From: an uncultured Verrucomicrobiales bacterium
GTDB taxonomy: Bacteria > Verrucomicrobiota > Verrucomicrobiia > Verrucomicrobiales > Akkermansiaceae
Reading direction: 5' to 3'
Assembly (NCBI GenBank): GCA_937944055.1
Contig: CALDZJ010000013.1
Coordinates: 39,513 to 103,512 of the forward strand
Length of the DNA stretch: 64,000 bases
Part shown: positions 10,303 to 20,596 of the stretch, one piece after another
Layout of the letters: every line of letters begins with the position of its first letter
Position numbering within the stretch: the stretch's first letter is position 1
Notes under the pieces: model-generated
The model's input: the letters and a program-made list of their open reading frames with translations, nothing else
Told to the model about the DNA's origin: nothing
Databases searched by the model: none
Program-made: the position numbers and the translations under genes

Positions 10303-11085
10303 CTACTCCTTCTTTTGGGAAAAAAGCCACTTCCACACGGCCGCATCCTCATAAGTCGCAGTCCAAGAATCATGCCCCACTCCCGCATAAATTTTTAATT
10401 TCACATCCGCCTTCACCTCCTCAAGCGCCTCCACCATCACGCGGGATGCTTGAAGGGGCACCACCTCATCGACCTCACCATGGAAAACGCGGAAAGGGAC
10501 CCCCTTCATCTGAGCCGCCGTCTTAGGATCACCTCCACCACACACCGGAATCGCAGCCGCAAAGCCATCCGGACGCCGAGCCACTGCCGCGAAGCATCCA
10601 AAACCTCCCATCGATAAACCCGTCACATAAATGCGACTCCGGTCCACCTTCTGCTCCCTCACCAAGCGGTCCATCACCTCAAAGACCAGCCGCATCATCG
10701 CAGAAGGTTCCTTTGCTAAATCTCCCCCCTTTGCTGAGCGCCCATCCCCCCGTAAATCAGCCCACCACACCCCCGGCTCACACTGCGGCGCCAGCACCAC
10801 CGCACTCTCATCGTTCGCTGAAATCCATTTTAACAAATCAGCCACCCCATGCTTCAGCTGCGCCTTATTATCAGAGCCCCGCTCGCCGGCCCCATGTAAG
10901 AAAAGGACCAAAGCGGGCTCCTTTGACTCCCCCACCTTCGTCCACCGAAAGGGCAAGGACTTCCCCTCTTTTTCATGCACCTCGGCTTTCATCTCTTCGA
11001 GCGATCCCGCCATCGTCCCCGTCATCATCACAACCATCATCCCTAAAAAACGAATCATCATCCTAAAAAAATGCCCCATCCCCAT
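10303..11085 (-). CDS. Alpha/beta hydrolase (phospholipase/carboxylesterase or prolyl-oligopeptidase-like), secreted
   Basis: VLFLHGAGERGSDN, YVTGLSMGGFGCFA nucleophile elbow, GVGHDSW. Confidence 0.87.
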   Translation of the reverse strand: MGMGHFFRMMIRFLGMMVVMMTGTMAGSLEEMKAEVHEKEGKSLPFRWTKVGESKEPALVLFLHGAGERGSDNKAQLKHGVADLLKWISANDESAVVLAPQCEPGVWWADLRGDGRSAKGGDLAKEPSAMMRLVFEVMDRLVREQKVDRSRIYVTGLSMGGFGCFAAVARRPDGFAAAIPVCGGGDPKTAAQMKGVPFRVFHGEVDEVVPLQASRVMVEALEEVKADVKLKIYAGVGHDSWTATYEDAAVWKWLFSQKKE

Positions 11086-11148
11086 GCACTCGGCAAGAGC
11101 AAGCCGCTAATTTTAGCCAGCGTAATCACGCCCAGAAGATCCACTCAG

Positions 11149-11793
11149 TTAATTGAGTTTCTTAGGAAACTTCACCTCTCCATCAGTGAGATCTTCCAAG
11201 CGCGTCTGGATGATCCGCTCCGCTTCCTCTAAAATATCGCTATTCTGAATGGCATCGATCCGCGCCTGTTGATGAAGCAAATTCGTAGCATGCTCGCGGT
11301 CTCTTTCATTCAAGCGATTCAAAGCCCCACTACTCGCAAAGAAAGTGTCATAATTGAGAAGAGAAACTCCCAGCAAGCGCGGCTCCGGCCACTCGCCCAC
11401 CACCTCATTACCCCGCAGCTCAAAGCCCTCGAACTCGCTCAAATCATAACCGGCCTTCACCTCGAAATCCCCCTTCAAAATAAAGACCTTCTTAGACCTG
11501 AACCAAGTACTCTCATACTTCACCACCGTTTGCACACGTCGCTTCACCACCACCAGCTCACGAGTCTCCTGACTGCCCAAGGTCAAGGTATAGCCATCCA
11601 CCTTGACCTCGCTATTCGTAACCGCTCCTAAAGCCTCCCTCAGTTTCTCTACCGGATTCATTTCCTGAAGCGGCCTCCCAATGAAAAAATGAAAAGCCGC
11701 CATCCCAGCGATCCCCAAAAGCAGCAAAACCGTGAAATACTTAAAGGCACGATCAATCGCCCCTCTCTTGCTCCGTTCGTATTTATCTCTCAT
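11149..11793 (-). CDS. DUF4230-like membrane-anchored protein
   Basis: N-terminal TM; ELVVVKRRVQTVVKYES...FILKGDFEVKAGYDLSEF region typical of DUF4230. Confidence 0.65.
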   Translation of the reverse strand: MRDKYERSKRGAIDRAFKYFTVLLLLGIAGMAAFHFFIGRPLQEMNPVEKLREALGAVTNSEVKVDGYTLTLGSQETRELVVVKRRVQTVVKYESTWFRSKKVFILKGDFEVKAGYDLSEFEGFELRGNEVVGEWPEPRLLGVSLLNYDTFFASSGALNRLNERDREHATNLLHQQARIDAIQNSDILEEAERIIQTRLEDLTDGEVKFPKKLN

Positions 11794-11922
11794 TCTGAAA
11801 TGTCATGCAGGTCCTCTCGTGGCACAGCTCATCAGTCGGCAAGCCGCCCATACTCGCCGCAAGTGTTTGCTCTTGCCATAAGCCTTACGGAATGTTCACT
11901 AGCTCGCAAGTAATACAAACTG

Positions 11923-12422
11923 TGACTGCATTCGAAATCTATCAGAAAATTGACCCCGCCCTCATCAGTGATCTCTTTCTCTGGATTCGGGAAAACGATC
12001 GCCCCCTCTACAAATCGACCGTCGCAACCCTCACCGCGAACCGTCGCCTCCGCCCCGTTTTTGTAGAAAAAAAATCAGTCCCTGAGCAAATCGCTTGGCT
12101 CCATAAAACGCTCAAACTCCGCACCAGTGACACGATTGGCGAGCACCTTTTCCAAGTCTACTTCATGAAAGGCCAGCAAGAGCTCCTCATCACATTCTGC
12201 GATGGCATGGGCATCAAGCACGATGGCGAAGGCTCCGTAGATGGATCACTCCCAGAGACCCTTGATGACGAAAAACTGAAATCCACGATCGAGACCCTCG
12301 TCGGAGCTCATGACCCCAAACTCGTCACCCTGTACCTCCGCGTCTTTAATCTCCAAACCGCGACCGGTTGGGATAATCTCGCAGCTTTGTTAGAAAAAGA
12401 CGAGCGCCTCAAGCTCGCCTAA
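11923..12422 (+). CDS. Hypothetical protein
   Basis: ORF 11805-12422; the N-terminal ~35 aa look non-native, so the start is uncertain. Confidence 0.55.
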
Positions 12423-12435
12423 AACTCGCCTAAAA
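12414..12435. repeat. 2 x 11-bp exact tandem repeat CTCGCCTAAAA spanning and duplicating the TAA stop
   Basis: Copies at 12414-12424 and 12425-12435. Confidence 0.95.
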
Positions 12436-12455
12436 AAAGCCCCCCCTCACCCCGT

Positions 12456-13700
12456 CTAAGGACCCAAGACTTCCTCCACGGCTGCAATGCCAAAGTTCAA
12501 CTCCTCCTCTGAGATCACGAAGGGAGGAGTGAATGAGAGGACATTCCCCTCTGGCCCATCCGCTAGAAAAAGAAGACCCCGTGCGAGCAAATCCGCCAGA
12601 AGCGGCCCCGCATTTCTTCGCAGCTCCACCCCCCACATCATCCCGCGTCCGCGCAACTCCACGACCTCATCGTGAGTTAATTTCTTGAGCGCCTCCTCCA
12701 GTAATCCGCTCGCCCGCTGCACCATCGCTAGCGTCGCTGGACGCTCGAGGATTTCCAGCGACTTCAGAGCCATCGCACAGCCCACCGGATGACCTAAAAA
12801 AGTGCTCGTGTGCAGAGCCTCGCCCCCACTTTCAGGCCAAGCATCCATCACCTCAGCCTTCCCCACACAAGCCGAGATCGGAAAGCCCCCGCTCAGCGCC
12901 TTTCCCACACAAATCAGATCCGGCACCACCTCATCCCACTCACAAGCAAAGCACTTTCCACTGCGATAAAAGCCAGTGTAAATTTCATCAAAGATCAAAA
13001 GCGCACCACGCTCATCACACCACTCCCGCAGGGCCGCTAAGAAACCGGGCGGCGCGATGACCTTCCCTCCACGCCCCTGAATCGGCTCCACCAGAACCGC
13101 CCCGATCGTCTCATCATCCGGGAGATCAAATGAGCCAAAGGGCAGCCGAGTAGTGACCTCAGCCAATTGATCCCCAAATGGTCCTCGAAATTTTGGCAAA
13201 TCAGTCCCGAGTAAAGCTCCATAACCTAGCCCGTGATACGCATGAGAAAAAGCGATCACACCCGCCTTACCAGTCGCCAGTCGCGCGGTTTTCAGCGCCG
13301 TCTCCACAGCCTCAAATCCAGAATTAGACAAAACCACCTTCCCCTTTCCGTAGCCCCATCGCCCGTAAGTCATCGCCGATAAACGCGCGCAGAGCTCCCC
13401 CTTCAAGGCCGTAGGGTGAACATCGCCCATCCCATGCAGTAGCCTTTCAGACTGCGCGCGCATCGCCTGCACCACCTCAGCATTCCGATGCCCCAAGCCC
13501 GCCACCCCAAAGGCACTCGTGAAATCCAGAAAGCGATTTCCATCCGCATCCCAAACGTTCGCCCCCTCCGCCTCCTCCCAAAAAACGGGCCAAGACTCAT
13601 CCTGATAAGTGACATTCTGACTCTCGTGCTCCCGTAAGCGAGCGGCCAATTCTCGTGAACGAGGGCCCGGAATCGCTGTTTTTAAATCCGGAATCATCAC
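12456..13700 (-). CDS. Class III PLP aminotransferase (acetylornithine/GABA aminotransferase-like)
   Basis: LLIFDEIYTGFYRSGKCFACEW, CVGKALSGGFPISACVG, HTSTFLGHPVGCAMA. Confidence 0.92.
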   Translation of the reverse strand: MMIPDLKTAIPGPRSRELAARLREHESQNVTYQDESWPVFWEEAEGANVWDADGNRFLDFTSAFGVAGLGHRNAEVVQAMRAQSERLLHGMGDVHPTALKGELCARLSAMTYGRWGYGKGKVVLSNSGFEAVETALKTARLATGKAGVIAFSHAYHGLGYGALLGTDLPKFRGPFGDQLAEVTTRLPFGSFDLPDDETIGAVLVEPIQGRGGKVIAPPGFLAALREWCDERGALLIFDEIYTGFYRSGKCFACEWDEVVPDLICVGKALSGGFPISACVGKAEVMDAWPESGGEALHTSTFLGHPVGCAMALKSLEILERPATLAMVQRASGLLEEALKKLTHDEVVELRGRGMMWGVELRRNAGPLLADLLARGLLFLADGPEGNVLSFTPPFVISEEELNFGIAAVEEVLGP

Positions 13701-14876
13701 TCAGTTCGTCATTGCCATGATGGCACCAGCCCCCGAGAGGAGCACTAAAAAAAGAGCCACACCTCCCACCGCAATGTCTCTTTTTAAAATCACCGGGCGG
13801 TGAGGAGAAGCCGACTTTGGGAAAACCAAAAGAGCATAAAGCCCACCCGTCACCAAGCCACCAAAGTGCGCAGCATTATCAATAAAGCGAAACCCCAGAA
13901 AACCAATCACCACCAAAGAGAATAAGATTCCCAAAAGGCGGCGGCGCGCCGAACGTGGCACCAAGGGCCGATGCAAGGTCTCAAAGACCAAGATAAACCC
14001 AAGAAAACCGCAGACCACCCCAGACACCCCCACAGAAGTCTGCTCCGGCATCCAAGAAATACTAGCCCACCCCGCTCCAATGATGCTTAGGAAAAAAACC
14101 GCCGCCAGATGAGGCCACCTTGCCAAGATCTCAAGCCGCCGCGCCAAATACCAAAGAGCGCTCGCATTCAGAATAAAATGAATGACATTCCCATGCAGAA
14201 ATGCCGCCGTAAAAAGTCGCCAAGACTCGCCCAAGGCATATCTCGGCTTCACCAAACCCGCATCCATAATGCCCAGACCGGGACTGAAAAATTGCGTGAG
14301 CCCCACCAAACTTATCAAGCTTAAGAGGAGCACCGTAAGTAAGCTTCCTTGCGCCCCCATCCATAGATCGAAGCGCGCTTCTGGAATCTCACCCCGCATC
14401 CGCTCCCCATCAAAATGAGGCAGCGCCTTCCTAATCTTATGACTCTCCCACCAGGGCCGCGCCGTAAAGTATAGGAAGCCAAAAGCCGCCATCACCAAGA
14501 AGTGAATGCCCAAAAACCCAAAAGGCCGCCCTCCTTGGCAATAAGCATACATGGCATAGGCTAAAAGTAAGCCCGTCAGCGGTAGCGTCCGCCTCGCCTC
14601 CGCCTCATCTTCCTCCGCAAAAATAATCCGTCGCTTTTTTAAAACCGCGAACATTTCTGGCTCCTCCTCAGGAGCAAGTAAGCGGGGATGTTCTGGCACC
14701 CAGATCCACGCGAGCCGCCCTTTCCCAGTTTGTAAGTATGACTTCAGCTCATCAAAAGTGTCAAATCCCACCTGCTTTCCCGCCTCATCCTGCGAGCCGA
14801 AAGGAGCAGATTCCGGCTTCAGCGGGAACGCCTCTTCGCGTGCCCAAGCTGGTAAACCTGGTGCACTCATCGCCAT
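13701..14876 (-). CDS. Rhomboid family intramembrane serine protease with N-terminal soluble domain
   Basis: HGNVIHFILNASALWYLA, TSVGVSGVVCGFLGF (GxSG Ser), NAAHFGGLVTGG (His). Confidence 0.88.
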   Translation of the reverse strand: MAMSAPGLPAWAREEAFPLKPESAPFGSQDEAGKQVGFDTFDELKSYLQTGKGRLAWIWVPEHPRLLAPEEEPEMFAVLKKRRIIFAEEDEAEARRTLPLTGLLLAYAMYAYCQGGRPFGFLGIHFLVMAAFGFLYFTARPWWESHKIRKALPHFDGERMRGEIPEARFDLWMGAQGSLLTVLLLSLISLVGLTQFFSPGLGIMDAGLVKPRYALGESWRLFTAAFLHGNVIHFILNASALWYLARRLEILARWPHLAAVFFLSIIGAGWASISWMPEQTSVGVSGVVCGFLGFILVFETLHRPLVPRSARRRLLGILFSLVVIGFLGFRFIDNAAHFGGLVTGGLYALLVFPKSASPHRPVILKRDIAVGGVALFLVLLSGAGAIMAMTN

Positions 14877-14902
14877 GAAATCGCCCTAAAAAAAGGCTCG
14901 CT

Positions 14903-15391
14903 TTATTGACCCGCCGGAGACTCCTCCACAGGAGCCGCCTCCCCCACTTCTTCAACTGCCTCCACAGCATCCACCGCATCCGCTGCCTCTTGCTCCACCG
15001 CATCCGCCACCGCGGCCGCAGCATCTTCTGGAGAAATACTCTCAGAAGTAGACTCAGCCATCTCATCCATCACCACCTTTGCCGGAGCCTCAGTAGGCGC
15101 CTGAGCAGTCGAGCCACCATCAGAGGCGAAGTTCTTTCCCTCAATCGAGTTCTTTTTTCCCATCAAGATCGCCAAAACGAGCGAAAAGACAAAGAAGAGC
15201 GTCCCAAGATAAACTGTTCCTTTTTGGAGAACATCCGTCGTGCGAGCCCCCCAAGCAGCATCAGTCATACCTGAACCAAAAGCGGCACCTAGACCCTCTT
15301 GCTTAGGACGCTGCATGAGGATCACAAGAATCAACAAAAGGCTCACGACGATGTGAGCGATGACCACGAGAGTGATTGAAATATCGAGCAT
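14903..15391 (-). CDS. secG: Preprotein translocase subunit SecG with Ala/Glu-rich C-terminal extension
   Basis: VSLLLILVILMQRPKQEGLGAAFGSGMTDAAWGARTTDVLQKGT. Confidence 0.92.
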   Translation of the reverse strand: MLDISITLVVIAHIVVSLLLILVILMQRPKQEGLGAAFGSGMTDAAWGARTTDVLQKGTVYLGTLFFVFSLVLAILMGKKNSIEGKNFASDGGSTAQAPTEAPAKVVMDEMAESTSESISPEDAAAAVADAVEQEAADAVDAVEAVEEVGEAAPVEESPAGQ

Positions 15392-15508
15392 TGGAAGAGC
15401 GGGACTCTAGTGGCTGCGGGCAACTTGTAAAGAGGGAGTTTTTGACAATTAGCTAGATTAATTATAAAGAAACCTTGAGCATCCACCTCCCCTCCCCCCG
15501 TTTTAAAA

Positions 15509-16120
15509 TTGATGTCTTCAGAGCACCCCATCCTCTCCTCTAAACTCTTCCGCCGAGGCGTGCATGACTGCCCACTCTGCGCAACCGAGCTAGCAAGCGC
15601 AGCCCCCGCCTGCTCGCGCTGCGGCTGCAAGCTGGAAAAGCTCGATAAAATCCTTGGTCTAGAAGGCCCTCACTTAAAAGCCGTCATGGACCTCACGCAG
15701 CTTCTCGGCGGAAAAAATGAAGCGATCCAAAAACAGATCTCCCTCATTGAGCGCCAATTCCCCCAACTCGCACTCCATAGCTGCATCGCCCCTTGCCCAG
15801 ACGGAGTTCAGCCCACAGCCCTCGCTTGGTGGATGCTCAATCGCGGACAAAATCTTTCCCATCCCACCTGGGCCGGCCTTCTCTTGATCGATCTCAAATC
15901 CTCCCAAGTCACCTTCCAAATGGGATACGATTTATCGACTTTCATCAATCGCCAAAAACTCGAAGCCCTCCTCTCCGAATGTGGCGACTGGTTTAGCCTT
16001 GGAGACTACGCCGGAGGAATCGTCAACTTCTTTCAGGAATTCCACACACTCCTCAAGCGCTCCCATCGACACGCCTTGGAGACAGAAAAAATGACCTTCA
16101 AAACCCTCAACCGAGCATGA
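15509..16120 (+). CDS. Zinc-ribbon protein with TPM-like domain
   Basis: CPLCATELASAAPACSRCGCKLEKLDK N-terminus; overlaps the TPM-domain gene. Confidence 0.65.
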   Translation: MMSSEHPILSSKLFRRGVHDCPLCATELASAAPACSRCGCKLEKLDKILGLEGPHLKAVMDLTQLLGGKNEAIQKQISLIERQFPQLALHSCIAPCPDGVQPTALAWWMLNRGQNLSHPTWAGLLLIDLKSSQVTFQMGYDLSTFINRQKLEALLSECGDWFSLGDYAGGIVNFFQEFHTLLKRSHRHALETEKMTFKTLNRA

Positions 16121-16851
16121 GAATTTCACTCATTTTTTTCACACTCCTCATGGGCCTGCTTTCCCTCCCAGCGAGAGAGCGCCCCCTCTCATTCGTCTCT
16201 GATCCTAGTTTTATGCTCCCGGAAGAGACCCGCGAGTCATTGGACTTATTTCTGAGAACTCGCAGTCACAAGACGCAAAGCGAAATCTTCCTACTTCTGG
16301 AACCACTTCCTGAGGCAACAGCTGATGAATCCAAAGCAATCCTCAAAGACTTAGGCCATTCATGGTCCGAGAAAAATTGGGCGATCATCGCTTACCGGCC
16401 CGGACAGATTAATCCACCTCTCATCGTCGCCGGAGGACCTCTTTTTAAAGAAGTGAACCCCAGCGCATGGGAGAAAGAAATCACCACCTTGCAGGACCTC
16501 TCACTCCAATCATGGCAAAACACTCCAGACATCGATTTTCTTGCCAGAAAACTCTCTGACTCACTTGTCTTTTTTAGCCAATTTAAGAGCGCCACCATTC
16601 AATCGCTCACCAAAAACCGTAATGAAGAATTCCGTAAAAAATACCGCTCTCATAAATCAAAAAAAGCCCTCATCCTCACCATTTCTACCCTCTCTCTACT
16701 CGCCCTCGGCCTCCTCTGCTTCTTGTCACGAAAGGCCTATCTCGCTAAACGAAAAATGTTTTTCCCTGAAACCAATTGGACCTCTCGCCTCGGCGCTCCA
16801 CACTCTGGTGGCTCCGCCGCTGCACAACGCTTCACTCCGCCAAGCGAATGA
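16117..16851 (+). CDS. TPM domain-containing membrane protein
   Basis: Signal peptide, FVSDPSFMLPEETRESLDLFLRTRSHKTQSEIFLLLEP, C-terminal TM. Confidence 0.65.
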   Translation: MRISLIFFTLLMGLLSLPARERPLSFVSDPSFMLPEETRESLDLFLRTRSHKTQSEIFLLLEPLPEATADESKAILKDLGHSWSEKNWAIIAYRPGQINPPLIVAGGPLFKEVNPSAWEKEITTLQDLSLQSWQNTPDIDFLARKLSDSLVFFSQFKSATIQSLTKNRNEEFRKKYRSHKSKKALILTISTLSLLALGLLCFLSRKAYLAKRKMFFPETNWTSRLGAPHSGGSAAAQRFTPPSE

Positions 16852-17573
16852 AATTCAGCCTCATCTTTCTCCTCCTCGCACTCACCTCCTGCTCCAAAAA
16901 AGAAGCTGAGAGCGAGCGCACCGCCCATTCTGAACCCGCTTGGGATGCCAGCTTCTTCTCCCCTAAAACGGGAGAAATCTTATCCTACCGCGAAACGATC
17001 GAATCGATCTCTCCTCAAAAAAACCTCCCCATCTCGCCAGATCAGATCCGTAAAAGAGTCCTCAAGCGTCGCCAAGTTTACGATGGAAGCGAACTCATCG
17101 AGGGAAAAACACTTCACCGTTACTCGATCTATCATGATGGATCTTTTACCGAGGGTTTCCTCTTTCACTGGGTGAACGGATTCCTCTACGTCGTAGGCTC
17201 CTTTACCGAAGATCAAAAAATCACCTTTGCCAATCCGCCCATTCCCATCGCTCACCTCAATATGATCGCGGGCACCTACTGGCACTGGCCTCCGCAAGCC
17301 CCAGCCGGAAGTGGATCTCGCCACATTGGCCTAGAACAAATCACCGTCCCTGCTGGGACCTTTGACGCCTACAAGGTCAGCATCCGTAAAAACACCCAAG
17401 GCAAAATCACCCTGCGAGAATACTGGTTCGCCCCCAAAATCGGCATCGTAAAGGAACAAAACCGGATCTACTCCAGCGGCCATCTCCGGGTCATCAACAC
17501 CATCGAGCTCAGCGACCGCTCCACCTCAGACACCTCAGACACCTCAGAAGAGGCCCCTAGTGAATCGACTTAA
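16848..17573 (+). CDS. Putative lipoprotein, hypothetical
   Basis: MKFSLIFLLLALTSCSKKEAES lipobox; ATGA overlap with the upstream gene (ORF-track start 16776 is upstream of the likely start). Confidence 0.7.
   Translation: MKFSLIFLLLALTSCSKKEAESERTAHSEPAWDASFFSPKTGEILSYRETIESISPQKNLPISPDQIRKRVLKRRQVYDGSELIEGKTLHRYSIYHDGSFTEGFLFHWVNGFLYVVGSFTEDQKITFANPPIPIAHLNMIAGTYWHWPPQAPAGSGSRHIGLEQITVPAGTFDAYKVSIRKNTQGKITLREYWFAPKIGIVKEQNRIYSSGHLRVINTIELSDRSTSDTSDTSEEAPSEST
17522..17548. repeat. 3 x 9-bp tandem repeat CACCTCAGA near the 3' end of the CDS
   Basis: Exact copies at 17522-17530, 17531-17539 and 17540-17548. Confidence 0.95.
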
Positions 17574-17904
17574 TAATCTCGTTCTTCACATTGAGAACAT
17601 GGCGCAGAGGAGTGATCGGCTCTTCAGAAATCCCAAAAGCCATGATCGTCACGCACTCGCCTTTTTTAATCACATGGGCGGCTCCACCATTCATAATAAT
17701 ATGGCCCGTCCCAGGATCTCCCGCCTGCACGTAAGTCTCTAAACGCCCGCCCGCCGTCATCGAAGTCACCAGAACCTTCTCACCTTCCCAAAGCCCAGCT
17801 GCCTCCATCAAATCAGAAGGGATTTCAATGCTCCCTTCGTAGTCGATATCAGCCTGCATGATAATCGCTCGATGAAGTTTCGACTTAAGTTGAATGCGCT
17901 GCAT
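17557..17904 (-). CDS. panD: Aspartate 1-decarboxylase
   Basis: KLHRAIIMQADIDYEGSIEIPSDLMEAAGLWEGEKV; Gly-Ser self-cleavage site in YEGS; GGAAHVIKKGECVTIMAF. Confidence 0.9.
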   Translation of the reverse strand: MQRIQLKSKLHRAIIMQADIDYEGSIEIPSDLMEAAGLWEGEKVLVTSMTAGGRLETYVQAGDPGTGHIIMNGGAAHVIKKGECVTIMAFGISEEPITPLRHVLNVKNEIIKSIH

Positions 17905-18023
17905 CCAGAAACAAAATGAAGAATGCCCGCCGCGGTCAAGCGATGAATCATTGTCCTAAATCCAGCCACCCAAAACCCGAGCATTGAAAATGCCCTCCAC
18001 CCCACCTACCCTTAAGGAAGCTT

Positions 18024-19079
18024 ATGAAAATTTTTCTCATTTGGGTTCTCTCCTTGGCAGCACCTCTGCTGCCTGCTCAAGAAGTAGAAGAACCCGCCAT
18101 CCCAGCAGCAGCCGTTCAGAAAGCACTGGAATGGATGCTCAAGCCAGACCCAAAGGAACGCGCCGCCGCCTACCGCACCTTCCAACTCTTCGGCGACGAA
18201 GGCAGCAGGATCTACCGCAACACCCTCGAAAAAGCTCTCGAACTCCATGCCAAAAAAATCGGCACCCTTCTCGAGAACGAACGCCTTAACCCGTTCTCCG
18301 AGCTCCCCTCCCTCATCGAGGAACTCCAAGCCGAGCGTGAAAGGATTTACGCCCTCATCCTCACCGACTTCCAAAAAGAGCCCAGTAAAGTCCGCATGCT
18401 TCGGAATGAAGTCGATGCACTGAGCAAGCTGAACAAAAATATCCGGACCATCGCCTCTAAAGACTCAGCCCCACTAGAACGTTCCATAAAAACCAGCGCC
18501 ACCGCCCTCTCAGAAGTCCTGCGCGAAATCAGCATCATTGATGAAGACGGAACAAAAGAAGCCGCATTCAATTTCGAGGACTCCCTGCACGCAGTTCATG
18601 AAGGCCAGATCTACCTTAAAATCCACCACTCCATCCGCCTCATTCAAGCAGAAATCAGCGCACTTACCTTGGCCCATACCACCAATGAAACTGCCGCTTG
18701 GCCCATGAAGTCACAGCGCCACTTCGCTCGGCACCTGAACACCTTCCGCTCGCTCTTCGCCCTCACCCCCCTCCGTCTCGAGGAAAAACTCTCTGAGGCC
18801 TCGCGAGATCACTCCCAAGATATGGCATCACTCGGCTTCTTCGCCCACACCTCACCAGTCAAAAATAAAAGATCACCCGCCGACCGCGCTCGCCTCGCCG
18901 GCTTCCAATACCGCTGGACAGGCGAGAACATTTACGTCGGCTCCAGCTCACCCATCGCCGCTTATGATGCTTGGTTCGCCTCAGATGGTCACCGCTTTAT
19001 CATGTTTGCCAAACAGCCGAATCTCCTCGGGATCGGCCTCGCCGGAAAGCACTGGACCATGATGACGGGACGCGACTAA
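18024..19079 (+). CDS. CAP (SCP/PR-1) domain-containing secreted protein
   Basis: EASRDHSQDMASLGFFAHTSPVKNKRSPADRARLAGFQYRWTGENIYVG...WFASDGHRFIMF. Confidence 0.88.
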   Translation: MKIFLIWVLSLAAPLLPAQEVEEPAIPAAAVQKALEWMLKPDPKERAAAYRTFQLFGDEGSRIYRNTLEKALELHAKKIGTLLENERLNPFSELPSLIEELQAERERIYALILTDFQKEPSKVRMLRNEVDALSKLNKNIRTIASKDSAPLERSIKTSATALSEVLREISIIDEDGTKEAAFNFEDSLHAVHEGQIYLKIHHSIRLIQAEISALTLAHTTNETAAWPMKSQRHFARHLNTFRSLFALTPLRLEEKLSEASRDHSQDMASLGFFAHTSPVKNKRSPADRARLAGFQYRWTGENIYVGSSSPIAAYDAWFASDGHRFIMFAKQPNLLGIGLAGKHWTMMTGRD

Positions 19080-19114
19080 GCTCCCCACTCAACGGAAATT
19101 TCTATCTATTTTAA

Positions 19115-19822
19115 ATGAGTATTGAACAACGGCTGAACTACCAATTTAAGAGTAAGACCCTCTTGAAAGAAGCCCTTTCTCACCCCAGCCTCTCATCCGA
19201 GATTCGGCCCGCTCCACCTGATAACCAACGGATGGAATACCTCGGCGATGCCGTGCTAGAACTCTCCATCAGCACCCACCTTTACCACCGCTTCCCAAAA
19301 ATCAAGGAAGGCCTCCTCACCAAGTTGCGGGCCTCCCTTGTTTCAAAACCCACCCTCGCCGCCGCCGCTCGGAAAGTAAAACTCGGGCAAGAACTCTTCC
19401 TCAGCAGTGGTGAGGAAAGCAGCGGAGGACGCGAGCGTGATTCAAATCTCGCCGATGCCTTCGAGTCCATCGTTGGAGCCGTCTACCTAGACTCCGGTCT
19501 AGAAGCGGCCGGCACCGTCATCCTCCATCTTCTCAGCAGCGAGATCGACTCCCTAGACCCGACCAAGGCTGAAGGAAATAGCAAAGGAACCCTGCAAGAA
19601 ATCCTCCAAAAAATCAGCCCTACATCACCAGACTACCAAGTGATTAATGAAGAAGGGCCACCGCACGCGCGCACCTACACCTGCCTCGTCACTTGGCAAG
19701 ATCAAGCGCTCGGCCAAGGCTCCGGACCCAATAAAAAATCTGCCGAAACTGCCGCAGCCCGCGCCGCCCTCCAAGCGAAGCTCTGGACCTCACACACCCC
19801 AGCCACCCCACCCACTCAATAA
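19115..19822 (+). CDS. rnc: Ribonuclease III
   Basis: NQRMEYLGDAVLEL signature, dsRBD at C-terminus (GSGPNKKSAETAAARAAL). Confidence 0.95.
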   Translation: MSIEQRLNYQFKSKTLLKEALSHPSLSSEIRPAPPDNQRMEYLGDAVLELSISTHLYHRFPKIKEGLLTKLRASLVSKPTLAAAARKVKLGQELFLSSGEESSGGRERDSNLADAFESIVGAVYLDSGLEAAGTVILHLLSSEIDSLDPTKAEGNSKGTLQEILQKISPTSPDYQVINEEGPPHARTYTCLVTWQDQALGQGSGPNKKSAETAAARAALQAKLWTSHTPATPPTQ

Positions 19823-19824
19823 GT

Positions 19825-20595
19825 TCACCTCAGCCGGATCTCACTGGCCTGCGAAATCACCTCCAGCCCCGTCGCAGTTCTCAAAAGAAGTTCTCCTCGG
19901 GGTGAAACCCCCTCCACAGTCCCGCACTTCGTGACCCCTCCCGCCTCAAGCCGCACTTCCCTCCCCGTTAAAACACAGCGGTCCGACCACCGCGCTAAAA
20001 GATCATGAAAGCCCTCAGAGATTTGAGCCAAGCGTAAGTCCAGCCTTCCTAAACAGGAAATTAAAACCTCCTCCCGCGAGACCCGCGCACCTCCCTCAAG
20101 CAGCAAGGATGTCGCCGGATGCGCCAAGTCACTCGGGAAATCGCTGACATTGATATTCACCCCCACTCCCACCACTAAAAACCCCGCTTCAACCTCGGCC
20201 TCCACCAAAATTCCAGAAATTTTACGCCCCCCGACCCACACATCATTCGGCCACTTCATACCAGCCGCAACCCCGAAGCCCTCTAAAGCCTCCGCCACTG
20301 CCAAACCCGCCGCGAGTGCCGCGCGCGACCAAAGCCCCGCCACCTCTGAGGGCCGCACAATCAAAGAAAAAGCCAGCCCCTCGCCCGGTGGACAAGCCCA
20401 CGCCTGTCCCCGCCGCCCTCGCCCCGCAGTCTGCCGTTCCGTCAAAATCACAGCGCGATCACCCACCCCTTTCTGCCCCAAACGCCGCGCCTCATCATTC
20501 GTCGAGCCGCACTCCTCCAGAAAAATCACCCGCTCCGCCCACTCTGGCGAGAGCTCCCGCAAGATCGCCCCATCCCACTCCTCCTCAGGCCTCAT
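19825..20595 (-). CDS. birA: Biotin--[acetyl-CoA-carboxylase] ligase
   Basis: LEECGSTNDEARRLG, TERQTAGRGRRGQAW, MKWPNDVWVGGRKISGILVE, GVGVNINVSDFP. Confidence 0.93.
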   Translation of the reverse strand: MRPEEEWDGAILRELSPEWAERVIFLEECGSTNDEARRLGQKGVGDRAVILTERQTAGRGRRGQAWACPPGEGLAFSLIVRPSEVAGLWSRAALAAGLAVAEALEGFGVAAGMKWPNDVWVGGRKISGILVEAEVEAGFLVVGVGVNINVSDFPSDLAHPATSLLLEGGARVSREEVLISCLGRLDLRLAQISEGFHDLLARWSDRCVLTGREVRLEAGGVTKCGTVEGVSPRGELLLRTATGLEVISQASEIRLR

Positions 20596-20596
20596 T

